Assembly: GCF_949987535.1 (NCBI RefSeq) | Contig: NC_080081.1 | Location: 34,636,428 to 34,700,427, forward strand | Source: Balaenoptera acutorostrata | Taxonomy: Eukaryota > Chordata > Mammalia > Artiodactyla > Balaenopteridae | Direction of reading: 5' to 3' | Length of the DNA stretch: 64,000 nucleotides | In this document: in pieces, positions 23,186 through 33,288 of the stretch | Position numbering within the stretch: position 1 is the stretch's first letter | Layout of the letters: every line of letters starts with the position of its first letter | Translations under genes and position numbers: made by a program | Notes under the pieces: generated by a model | Told to the model about the DNA's origin: nothing | What the model saw: the letters and a program-made list of their open reading frames with translations, nothing else | Databases searched by the model: none

Positions 23186-24344
23186 CACTTTTTGGGTAAT
23201 CATCTTGTAAATTGATACCTGCCTCATAGTTAAGTTCTAAACACATACTTTGTTTCCTAATTTTGATTACACAGAAAGATAGTAACTTCCTTTGTATTAT
23301 GGTTCTAAGAATCTCATACTCTGGTTACAAGATATTGCTTATAGCCTCAAAGGTATTAATGAGTTTTCCTGAGGTTTCTGATACCCTAACTAGAAAGTTG
23401 GGCTAATATTCAGATTTTTCTTTTAAGGAAAATGAAGTGAGTAGAGAAAAATGTTTGGAATCTGAAAACAATATTTAAAATAATTAAAAATATGCACATT
23501 TATCAAGGGAGTGTGTGTGCTTGTTTCACAGAGACATTTTTAGAGAAATCAAATCTTTGAAACAATACACACTATTTTTGTATTTCTCCTTTGCAAAATG
23601 AAAATATGCCAACAAAACTTATTCTTCAAATCACAGAATTTCCAGATTTGGAAATACAATGATGTAAGTTTTAGGCATTTAAATAACTAGAAGAGAATAT
23701 ATTACTGATAATATTTCAGACATGGTAAGAATATTCAGACCAAGTGAAGGAGATTAAAATAAGTAACTATGATTTGATATGCATTATATAAATATGTACT
23801 GAATCTAGATTATTCAAATTTCACATCAATTTTGACTCTGTCATAGGAAATCCATGATACATAATATGCAATGGAAACAATATATTTTACTATCTTATCC
23901 TAAGAACTGATTTATGTAATCCAATTTTATTACTTTGATCGGCTAAATCAATATGATTATTATCACCAAACAATACGTTCAAGCATAACTTTTGATGGCT
24001 TATATCATAGATAAACCATTTTTAAGCTCCTAGAGTTAAGGTTCAGAAATGTTTATTTTGAGCCATTGAACACTTTTATATTAACATTAGAGTATTTAAT
24101 AGAAGTTAGTATTTTTTTTTTCTCCTTAGGACTAGGCATTTAAGTACATTTTTATTGACTTTGTCTAGAACTATTTAGGTTCATAAATGTGCTTTTGAAA
24201 CTAAATTAAGCCCACCAGGTAGATTTGTATGTTAATTATTTTGAGATTTGGTGCATCTTGTACTATATATGTGTGTGTCTGTGTATGCCAGAAAGTCAAA
24301 TGAGCATCAGAGGAAATTGTGGAAAAGGATAAAGGAGAAGTGGT
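23186..24344. other. Unique AT-rich intron
   Basis: No feature recognised; a short TGTGTGTCTGTGTATG stretch lies near 24270-24287. Confidence 0.5.
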
Positions 24345-24545
24345 TTTTGAATGCCAGCCATGTACAAGACACTGGACTAGGAGGCATTTTATATCCTGTC
24401 TGTCATTCATTTCTCACAAAAATGCTATACAGTGTGTGCAGTTAACCTGGTTTTAACATGAAGAATCCAAGTCTCAAGTTAGTTAATTTGCTCAAAAAGC
24501 CATAGCTAAGACGGTAAGAAGCAGAGGAGGCAGCTTTCGATCTGA
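24345..24545 (-). repeat. MIR SINE, reverse orientation
   Basis: TACAAGACACTGGACTAGG, CATTTCTCACAAAAATGCTA, GAAGAATCCAAGTCTCAAG, TTAATTTGCTCAAAAAGCC and AGAGGAGGCAGCTTTCGAT are in reverse MIR order. Confidence 0.75.
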
Positions 24546-25209
24546 GATATATATATACATCATCTTCTTTCCCAGAAATACAGATTGACTGCTCAGAAAT
24601 GTTTGGAGATAGGAAGATGTTTTGAATTTTTATGGGGAAGCTAATTTGTCAGCATTAAAGAGATATGATGACACTTTAGGTAAAAGAACTAACATTTATA
24701 ATTCAAAAACAATATTTGGGAAGGAGAAATAAAAGAGAAAAAAAATTGGGGAAAGAAAAGAAAACAAGATTGGTTAGAGAAGAATCAGCAAAATGTGTTC
24801 AAATTTTTGGTAAGATAAACCAGACAGGGAAGATTTACACTAGACTTAGAGTGGGAGCCTGAAAAAGCAGTTCAATTAGCTATTTTTCCAGGACTGAGGA
24901 GTTATTTACTGACAAATAGAAGTTTTGGCCTGCTGCTCTATTCGGTAGGCAGAAGAAAAATTATAAACCAATGATCAGATTAAGGAAAATAAAAAGTTGA
25001 ACCGAATTATAATTGGGTTGAACAGAAGTATAATTAGGGCATATGGAGAGGAAGAATACAGAAAGAAGAGGGAATGAGCGAAGTTTGACATAGCTGTAGG
25101 AGGTCCCACTCCAGACTGGCAAGATGTAGCCCACCAACGAGGTCAAAGATAACATGAAACTGGACTGAATTGAATGAGAAGAAGAAAGAGGCAAGAACAG
25201 TTTGCTTCT
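24546..25209. other. Purine-rich unassigned sequence, possible retroposon body
   Basis: A-rich and G/A-rich, with no named family. It precedes an LTR-like end with a poly(A) tail, so part of it may belong to the same retroposed transcript. The start could not be placed. Confidence 0.35.
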
Positions 25210-25372
25210 AAGTAAAGACCCATATCTTAAATCCCAAATAGCTTAATTTAAAAAATTTGTTCCCCATACCCTGGGGCCTCTTGACTTCTGAGATGGCCCA
25301 CACTCTGTCTATGAAGTGTGTTTTTCTCTAAATAAATCCACGTCTTACCTAAAAAAAAAAAAAAAAAAAAAA
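25210..25372 (+). mobile_element. LTR-like 3' segment ending in poly(A)
   Basis: The sequence runs through ACCCTGGGGCCTCTTGACTT, CTGAGATGGCCCACACTCTG and TCTCTAAATAAATCCACGTC to a 22-base A run at 25351-25372, with AATAAA at 25331-25336. This is the layout of a polyadenylated R-region end of an endogenous retroviral LTR transcript. No retroviral coding sequence is visible and no target-site duplication was found. The family is unassigned. Confidence 0.4.
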
Positions 25373-26093
25373 TTGTTAATGGTAAACTTTGAAGTGTGTC
25401 ACAGAAGTGTCAAGCTCTTTAAATTATTGGCCAATTAAAATTTACCTTTTAATTTTCTTCCTTATTTATGTGCTTTGCAAAAATTGTGACCCTTCCAAAA
25501 TTTTCCTTTAATCCCTTTTTCTTCTTTGACTGATTAATTTAAACCAGGGTGACATTTAATAAAGTTTTCTTGAGAATGTGAATGAAATTCAAATACCAAC
25601 AAATTAAAGCAAATACAAGAGAGAAGGAAAAGAATGAAATAGTATTGTTATTCAGGATTGTGGTTATTAAGAGCACTAAAGAGTTTAAATGTCATTTCTA
25701 ACTTTTTTTTGTTTTGGTTAAGAAAGAGGTATCACCAATATCAACCTGCTACACCTTAGTGAAGAGTTTACCAAATAATATCTTGATTTCTATATTCAAG
25801 GGATCAAATCTCATTGAGAGATAACTTTTACTCATAGAGTAATTAATAGTAATGATGATATAATAACATAGCATAGCATCATGATATATGTGCCACATGA
25901 GTCGGGCAAGCAATAAGGGCTTAGAAGTTCAGAGGCTATAATCCTCACAGCTCTAGCCATCACAGAAGGCTTCTTGCAGAAAGTAAAACACACTGTTTTC
26001 AACTGTTGCAAAGGAACAATCTGGAAAATTTCTAGTCTTGCATCTTTAACTTTTCTTTAAAGTTAACTAAGCTACAGTAGAGGTCACATTCCA

Positions 26094-26126
<33 letters not shown>

Positions 26127-26534
26127 GATGCTGACATACAGACCCCAAGAAGAATCAGACATCTGTACACATGGCAAAGTAAGAGGCACTCTTTAACAGG
26201 AGATAAGCCTCCAGATTTTCCTCTAAGCCTGTCTTCCTTCATTCTTTCTTCAACTCCCTATCAAATAGCCATTTTATCATTTTACACTATGTTAGAAGGA
26301 TTTTTGTTTCCTCAACCTTCCTATGTCTTCACTCCCTGTGTATTTGGAATCACTTTGTGAGCTAATGGCCAGAATGTTGGCATTTCAGACTTAAAGTGAA
26401 TTCGACATTTGTGAAATTCATCATTTATGAAACTTTAAGTTCCCAAACATTGCTATGTGCTTGTGCATTACAGTTGCACTTGGGGGTCAGTCTTTTAGTT
26501 CACTGAGGCCCATTTAGAGTGTAGAAGTTTAGGG
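25373..26534. other. Unique intron with a 30-base poly(A) run
   Basis: The A run is at 26095-26124. It may be the tail of an unidentified retroposon; the sequence before it (about 25900-26094) matched no family I know. Confidence 0.5.
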
Positions 26535-26650
26535 TGTAAACTCTGGAGTGGACAGGTCCAATTTGAATTCTGACTGCCCCATTTTTTTGTTGTATAATTT
26601 TGGGCTGTTACTAATCCCTTTGCACTTCATTCTTCTTATCTCGAATAATT
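26535..26650 (+). repeat. MIR SINE
   Basis: TGTAAACTCTGGAGTGGACA, TTTGAATTCTGACTGCCCC, TGTATAATTTTGGGCTGTTA and CACTTCATTCTTCTTATC are in MIR order. Confidence 0.75.
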
Positions 26651-27699
26651 TGTGTGTGTGTGTATGTTTATGCATACACATGCATACTACACATACTATA
26701 GATATGGTACAATTGTTAGTATAGTGCTTACCCTACGGTGCTTCCTAAGTGGTGGTTTTGGTTTTTGAAAACTCAATGTAATTTGTCAGTTCTGAAATTT
26801 TTGTTTATAACTGAGAAAATAGTATTTAGAAGAAATGATAGTAAATACTACAGAAATGTTTAATTTTAAAGACTGTGACCTCTTGGTATGTATAGTAGAT
26901 AGATAAGTAGACAGAAAGTATATTCAGAGAGGGATATTCAACCCGAGGCTCTGTTTTTGTAGTCTGAATGTTCCAATATTTCAAGCATATCAGGAAAGAA
27001 AAGCACCGTAAGGCAGCTTTAAGAAGGCCATGCCGTCCTAGGGGTAAGATAACGCAGGTGTCAGGTGTACCCATTACCATAGGTAAAGGGGCTCAGGGAG
27101 TGCTGGGCCCACCCTTGCTCTATCTGCAAAGTGAATTGGCCCCTGAGATCAGAGGAAATGACAGATTATGGAGCAGCGCTGGGGCTGAATTTAATGACAA
27201 TCTTACTTCACTCCGGCTTAGGTTATTTTTTTTCTTCTTTGGTTAGAATTTACTTTTAGTTCTTTGGTAAATGCGCTGTTGACTTTAGGACCAGCTGATG
27301 TTTGGAGGTGCTGTGCTGGGGTGAGTGTATTTTCTTGTGAGTAAATTTGAAAGAGTATGTTTCTTTTGAGCATGAATTCAGGGGTGGGTTTATTGTGCTG
27401 TTTTCTCCAGAGGCCTTGGAGGAGGACAATTTCTGTCACCAGGTGATAGGTCTTAAGTTGACCATGTGAAATTAACATTTTATAGGCTAAAATTGGTCAA
27501 ATATCAGCGATTTCATACAGTTCAACTAAGCATGTGATTTTGCTAAGTTCAGAATCTAGACTTAGAATTTGTAGCAAGATGAGTTTCATTTATTTTGAGT
27601 TGTGAGGATTTTTGGATAAATTGCTGGAACTTTAAGCTGTCTTCTTCACTTATATATCATAATGACCATCTCCATCCACACTTCTACATTTTCTGGATT
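26651..27699. other. Unique intron, including a relatively GC-rich block
   Basis: A short TG run lies near 26650-26665. The part at 26990-27440 is the least AT-rich of the surrounding sequence and repeat-free, with a palindrome CAGCGCTG at 27174-27181. The 92-codon frame at 26968-27246 lacks support as an exon. Confidence 0.45.
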
Positions 27700-28330
27700 T
27701 TTCTTTTCTTGTAATGTTTTCATTTATTCATTCATTCAAAACCAGAATGCTTACTCTGTGGAGGGCACGAGAGAGCAAAAAGAAAATTTAATGAGTCATG
27801 GCCTCTGCCTTCAATAAACTCAGTGTAGTTGGATAAACTGGTAATTAAATAATTACAACATAATTCAGTAATAGCCATAGTTTAGATTTCTGCAAAATCG
27901 AGAGGTTGAGGCAGAGGAAGACATAATCAACTCTGTCTCAGTGAATCAAGAAAACTTTTTCTAGAAGGTGATAAGTGATTTTGGTGTTCATGCACCAAGA
28001 AGGAGAAAGGGTATTCCTGGCAAAGAAAACAGGGAATGCAAAGGGATCAGATACTAAAAATTAAAGATTGTTCTTTGCGGCTTTACATAGGATATAAAGT
28101 GGGGTCAGAGCAGTGACATGTTGGTGATGTACCTGGAAAGGTAGGTGAAGGACAGATTATGAAAGCACTAATATTGCCATGAATAAGGTATTTGGATCTT
28201 GTGGTATAGGCAACGGGCGATGTCAAAAATGTTAAAGCAGAGAAATGGAATGATTTAATTTTGTGTTTAGAAAGACAAGATAGTCTGTGGTCGGGGAAAG
28301 GAATAAAAAAGAAAGAGCAACTATTTATCA
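27700..28330 (-). repeat. L2 LINE 3' end, reverse orientation
   Basis: Starts with TTTATTCATTCATTCAAAAC and the antisense 3' end (CTCTGTGGAGGGCACG, CATGGCCTCTGCCTTCAA). It then shows GGTATTCCTGGCAAAGAAAA, GGGAATGCAAAGGGATCAG and TGACATG..GATG, landmarks of antisense L2 about 200-400 bases from its 3' end. Confidence 0.75.
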
Positions 28331-28592
28331 GAGTGCTGATAGAGAATGGAAATCCATACTAGTATTCAGTATTGCTTTCTAACCATCTAGGTGAAGAGGC
28401 AATACCCTCACTCTTCCATTTGTGTGGCCTAGTGCCTTGCCGGTTCTAAAGGCAGGTCAATGACACCATATATAATCTTTACAATCGTGTGCATTTATTA
28501 GATGCCTGTGTCATATGAAACATAAGTTGTAATACAGTGTAATATGACAAATGCCAATTAAGTACTTCCTCAGAACCTCAGGTGCAGATTCA
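28331..28592. other. Unassigned intron sequence
   Basis: Nothing recognised between two L2 fragments; it may be the remainder of one disrupted copy. Confidence 0.4.
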
Positions 28593-28690
28593 CCAAGGCT
28601 TCATTCATTTATTAAAAGTCTAGTATATACCAGAGATAGTGCTAGAAGTTAGTAATAAAATATTGGATAAGACATGGTGCCTGCCTCATG
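28593..28690 (-). repeat. L2 LINE 3' terminus, reverse orientation
   Basis: TTCATTCATTTATTAAAAGT, then TACCAGAGATAGTGCTAG, then GACATGGTGCCTGCCTCATG. Confidence 0.65.
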
Positions 28691-29014
28691 AATATGCATT
28701 ATAAATATAATCTTATGAACATATGAATATCTGGGTATATGTGTGTGCACATGTGTGTGTATGGTACTAGTACAAATACAGCTTTCAGTTACCTAAAATT
28801 ATATTTCAAATGTTTTCATAATATATTCAGAATCTTATGATGCAAAAATGTCTCAAACCTAAAAAATGAATTGCTATATTCCAGTTTTTCATTTTCATTC
28901 TTAAAGATGTATTAAAGTAATGAAATCAACTTAGCCTGTTAATTTAAACCTTTGTTTAAATATCAATGGTTCCAAATAATCCCAAAAACCATAACCAAGC
29001 ATAATTCTTACCCA

Positions 29015-29830
29015 AAATGCTTCTCCCTTTGAAGAGGCTATCTCCTTCACCTATTCCTCTGATGCTTTCTCGTCTTCCTCCATTAATTTCTCTCTCTCTT
29101 TTTCTTTTTTGGTGTCTTCAATCTCCATTTGCAATTCACATCTTATCTCTTCCCAATACACTCAGTTCTTCATTACTTAAAAAAATGTATACCCCAGCAA
29201 AGCTGTCTTGCTCTCTTCATCTGGCTGCTTGAAAGAATAATGTACATTTGTTGCCTCTCTTCCCCTCATTTTGTGTGTCACTGAACTTTCCAGCTTTTGC
29301 ACCTTCTTTCCCGTGGCCTGTTCCCTTGAAAGCTGACTCTGATCTTGCCCTCTCACTCCCACCCCTTATCGTATGTAGGTAAGCCCAGGCAATGTTGGAG
29401 GATTTGCCATGGCCTCTCATTTTTCTTCTTTGGGAAACATTGACCCTTAACAGTTAACTAAAACACATATTGCTGAAATCTAATCTCGGGCAATCGCTCC
29501 TCACCTCAAATGCAACGTGCTCAAAAGGTGAACTCCCAATCTTGCATTTTCCTCTGTTCTTGTCTATTTCTAATATTGGAGTTAGTTTATCACATCGTCT
29601 TGCCCTCTGTGCTGTAACAATCATCTTTAAGTTCTCCTTTTCAGACCTAAAGTCTACGAAGAGATCAAACTTGCTTTCTGAAATGATTCTGATACCTGTC
29701 CCCTCCTCTGCACACTTGCCTTCTCTTCCTTTCCAGCTCTGGCAATCTTGTGCTTGGACCAGTACAATGTTTCCCTGCTATGCTGGTTTCTCTCTCTCTC
29801 TCTCAGTTTGCTCTAAATTTATCCTGAATT
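29015..29830 (+). repeat. L2 LINE ORF2/3' region fragment
   Basis: A C/T-rich sense L2 stretch: CTCACCTCAAATGCAACGTG, AAAAGGTGAACTCCCAATCT, then CATCTTTAAG.. and a diverged remainder. The 148-codon open frame at 29470-29916 overlaps it and is a relic, not a gene. Confidence 0.55.
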
Positions 29831-29917
29831 TGCAAAAGATAAGTTTAGATAGGAAATATTATGGATCCATTAAGAAAATCTATTATTTATTAATACCTAC
29901 TCTACTCAAGGTGTAAT

Positions 29918-29941
29918 GTGTGTGTGTGTGTGTGTGTGTGT
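29918..29941. repeat. (TG)n microsatellite
   Basis: Pure TG dinucleotide run, 12 units. Confidence 0.95.
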
Positions 29942-29967
29942 ACAAATATATACATGTGTATATAAAA

Positions 29968-30460
29968 GTATATTAGTTTCCTATTGCTGCTGTAACAAAT
30001 TACCACAAATTTAGTGGTTTGTAAGACAACACAAATATATTATTCTGAAGGTCAGAAGTATGAAATGAGTTTTATGGACTAAAATCAAGGTGTTTGCATG
30101 GCTGTGTTCTTTCTGGAGGCTCTAGGGGTGAATGGATTTCCTTGCTTTCTCCAGGTTCTAGAGACCACCCACCTTTCTTGGTTTATTGGTCTCTTCCTTC
30201 ATCATCTGAGCATATCCCTCCAACCTCTGCTTCCATCATCACATCTTCTTTTTCTGACTTTGATCCTCTTGCTGCCCTCTTATAAGAACTTTTGTGATTA
30301 TAGTGGGCCTACATGGCTAATCCAGGACAAACTTTCCATCTCAAGATCCTTAACTTACTTAATCACATCTACAAAGTTCCACTCACCCTGTAAGATAAAA
30401 TACTCACAGGTTCCAGGAATGGAACTTTGTGGGTGGATGGGGGGGTGCACATTATCCTCT
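29968..30460 (-). repeat. MLT1 LTR (ERVL-MaLR), reverse orientation
   Basis: It opens with TATTAGTTTCCTATTGCTGC, TGTAACAAATTACCACAAAT, then AAAATCAAGGTGTTTGCATG and TTTCTGGAGGCTCTAGGGG. Later come TAATCCAGGACAAACTTTCC, CATCTCAAGATCCTTAACTT and CACAGGTTCCAGGAATGG. It is a second copy of the family at 8392-8880, same orientation and solitary. The 63- and 123-codon frames here are LTR relics. Confidence 0.88.
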
Positions 30461-30467
30461 TTCCAAT

Positions 30468-30605
30468 AATAAGTTAATCTTCACTACAACCCTAAGTATT
30501 ATGTTCGTTTTACAGATGGTGGAATTGAAGCTCAGAGAAGTGAAGCCCAGCTAATAAGTTATACATTCAAGATCTGAACTGAGTTCACCACATTACTTCT
30601 TCTGT
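30468..30605 (-). repeat. MIR SINE, reverse orientation
   Basis: AATCTTCACTACAACCCTAA, TTTTACAGATGGTGGAATTG, AAGCTCAGAGAAGTGAAGCC and CAGCTAATAAG are reverse MIR landmarks. Confidence 0.8.
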
Positions 30606-30626
30606 ACAACTCCCAATTTAATTGTG

Positions 30627-30710
30627 CCATGTACTGTATGAGGTATTGGGGGATATCACTATCTCAAACAATGAAATTATGGAGGTACATGTCTAGTTGG
30701 TAGGGTTGTA
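30627..30710 (-). repeat. L2 LINE 3' terminus, reverse orientation
   Basis: GTGCCATGTACTGTATGAGG, TATTGGGGGATATCAC and CAAACAATGAAATTATGGAG..CTAGTTGG match the antisense L2 end. Confidence 0.5.
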
Positions 30711-31034
30711 AGTAAAGCACGTAGCCATAGTCACCTTCGGTGCTCTGATGAGGTCCCCACAGCTTATGAAGGAAGCCTAGGGGATAAAGGGGGGTTATGG
30801 ATCAGCTCTGACCAAGATAATTCCCTTCTCAAATACCATTGGTCTCAGAGCATAAAAGTATTGGAGTGGCATGTAAGCACATTTATGAAGTGACACCAAT
30901 CTTCCTTTTCAGATCTACATCCTACTAGTTTCCCCACCCAATGTGTCTTACACCATAAACATTATACAGTCCATACCAGCCCAGCATGTTCTAAGCTTTG
31001 TCCCATTACTCACTATTTCTTTTCTTTTCTTTTC
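30711..31034. other. Unassigned intron sequence
   Basis: Moderate GC, no family or coding signal recognised. Confidence 0.4.
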
Positions 31035-31590
31035 CTTTTTTTTTTTAACCTTGAAATAATTCTTTTCCTCAGTTCTATCAACCAAAATCTCTACCTATAT
31101 TTCAAAAGTTATCTCAAATACTACATCCTACCTGAAGCTTTCCTGGACACCCTAGCCTTAATTAATTTTTATGATCTTGAATTACGATAGAAGCCTGTGT
31201 ACTTCTAATACAACTCATACATTCTCTCTTGTGTTATAGATAATTGTATATGTGTCTACCCAATTAAAATGTAAGTTTGTTCCTTCTTACCTTCCTCCCT
31301 TCCTCCCTTTCTTCTTTCCCTTCCCTCCTTTCTCTTTCATGTTTCTTCCTTGTTTCCTTCTTTTCTTTCTTCATAACTTTCTTCAACATATATTATGCAA
31401 CTCCTCCATGTTGATCCCTGTTTTCAATACTGACAGTGTGTCTGTGAACAAGCAGAGACATTGTCAGTATCAAAATCTCTACCCTCACTGAGTTTACATT
31501 TTTAAGAGCAGGGATCATGTTGTACCCATTTTTAATTCATTTTAGTCCCTGGGACATGGTACATACTTAATAAGTTATGATTTAAATTTA
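31035..31590. repeat. L2 LINE (+) split by a reverse L2 terminus and a CT-rich tract
   Basis: 31085-31275 is sense L2 (ACTACATCCTACCTGAAGCT, TTCCTGGACACCCTAGCC, AATTAAAATGTAAGTTTG). 31276-31380 is a C/T tract. 31380-31503 is an antisense L2 terminus (TTCTTCAACATATATTATGC, CCCTGTTTTCAATACTGAC, TCTGTGAACAAGCAGAGAC, CTCTACCCTCACTGAGTTTA). 31504-31590 resumes the sense tail (AGAGCAGGGATCATGTTGT, AGTCCCTGGGACATGGTACA). Confidence 0.6.
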
Positions 31591-32924
31591 ATATCTATGA
31601 GTATTAAAATTTAACTGGAAATTCCCACAGTCATAGCCTACCCATAGACTTTCAAAAGATCTATGATAATAGTTCTTAATTGAAATCAAGGAATATTTGA
31701 TTGAGTACCTATGTTTTCATTTACTTTTCCTCCTGAGATTGCATATTTTGTATTACAATGATTACCAAAACTGTATTTTGCTTCTAGGAAAAAAAATATA
31801 AAACAGATTATATAATAGTCAGTTCAAATGACCTTGTAAGTTTTTGGTAGCAATAAAAATCAGTAAGATACTTAAGTAATTGCCAGTGAAATTTACCTCA
31901 TTTGTAATAAATTACTTTTCATAAGTGAATGTCAGAGCCATTCCTGTTTGTCTGTATCTTACAAGTGGGTCTTAAAAGTCAAATTAAGTTAAAATAATTT
32001 ATCTTAAGAATTATTAACATCAAATAATTCTTACCAATTTATTATGATGAAGATGCACTGTCAGTTTTAGTTATGATGTGAATAAATGTGTGTGTTGAAA
32101 GATCATATGTAGATGTCTACTTTTATCAGAACGCCTTGTTAACTATTAGAATTCAGGAAGACAGAGTTTAGAGTCTCTTAGAATTCTACAAGTTCCTGAT
32201 TTCCTGTTTTAAAACTTGATTTGGTCTCCCATTATCACACAGAAAGAAAGGTAGGAGTGTTTCTTGTTTAAGAATATGTTTAAACTAGATCTATTTATCA
32301 AGTGCCCTGAAAACCCAAATATCTTGTTATCTATTAGAATAATATATTTATTATTTAATTTAAATCATGCTTAGAAGTTAACGGTTAAATCCTTTAACTT
32401 CTATTCAGTAAATGATATCTCTATGAAGGTGTTTGATGAAGCTGGATGCTGAGAGCAAATAATGTAAGGAAATGGGAAAAAATATACTTTTCTGAGAACA
32501 GATATGCTTCTCTATAGATAATAGAGACCCATCTAGCGAACTGCTGTTATAATATACCAAGTACTTCTTATATACTGTATTACTTGACAATTAGAAATTT
32601 CCCACGTAACAGAACTAGCCATTGACTGTGAAACCAGTGCAACGGTAGATGTAACATTGCTGGGGAAAAGTTAATTGAAATTGTCAGAAATGAGGTCTTG
32701 CAAACAGAGGCCATCTACCCAATGACAGAGGGTGAACTGAAGCTCAGATCTTAGACCGCAAAGCCTAAATTCTTTGTCCGAAGCCATATTTCTGCTATTG
32801 CCCTCCATTTTTATACTTTATTAAAATTTTTCATTTTACTGTTGATGATAGCAAAGATGGAAGTGAGGAAGAGACCAAACAGCAATGACATGGCAATAGA
32901 CGTGTGAATGCTTAAAGCTACTGT
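31591..32924. other. Unique AT-rich intron
   Basis: No recognised element except a possible short MIR/L2 remnant near 32720-32790. A reverse frame at 32811-33116 (101 codons) is dominated by the CT tract below and is not supported as coding. Confidence 0.45.
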
Positions 32925-32995
32925 TGCCTCTCTCTCTCCCCTCAACCCTCTCTTGTCTGCTTCTCTCTCTCTCGCTCTCTTCCGTCTCTTCAGCT
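32925..32995. repeat. (TC)n-rich low-complexity tract
   Basis: Pyrimidine-rich with several CTCTCTCTCTC stretches. Confidence 0.85.
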
Positions 32996-33238
32996 CTGCA
33001 GTTGCTGCTTCAAGTTTTCCTACACTGGTCTGCATCCTTAAGAAGAAAGAGCATGAATCCAATAGTTTTAGTACTGCATCAAAGCACTGAAAAATATCAC
33101 TACCAGCTTTAGCCACCTCACTATCATGAGAAATATTTAAATGACTGTTTGATATAGCTCAAAAGTGACCAGTTCCTTGGTGTCACATTCCGTAACAGTT
33201 GTATAAATTTGATTGTCCAGCAATCGAATGAAGGACAA

Positions 33239-33288
33239 CATCTTATTATATATTCTATAGGCATGCCATCTTATTATTTATTCTATAG
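33239..33288. repeat. Two-copy tandem repeat, 22-base unit
   Basis: CATCTTATTATATATTCTAT.. and CATCTTATTATTTATTCTAT.. lie 28 bases apart, with a single mismatch over 22 bases. Confidence 0.85.

Noticed and set aside
29470..29916. 148-codon open frame, the longest in the window
   Set aside because: Lies largely on an L2 fragment and ends at a TG microsatellite; it is a repeat relic.
30094..30469. 63- and 123-codon frames
   Set aside because: They lie inside the MLT1 LTR.
32811..33116. 101-codon reverse frame with a Lys/Arg/Glu-rich middle
   Set aside because: The charged part is the reverse strand of a CT-rich tract; no homologue recognised.
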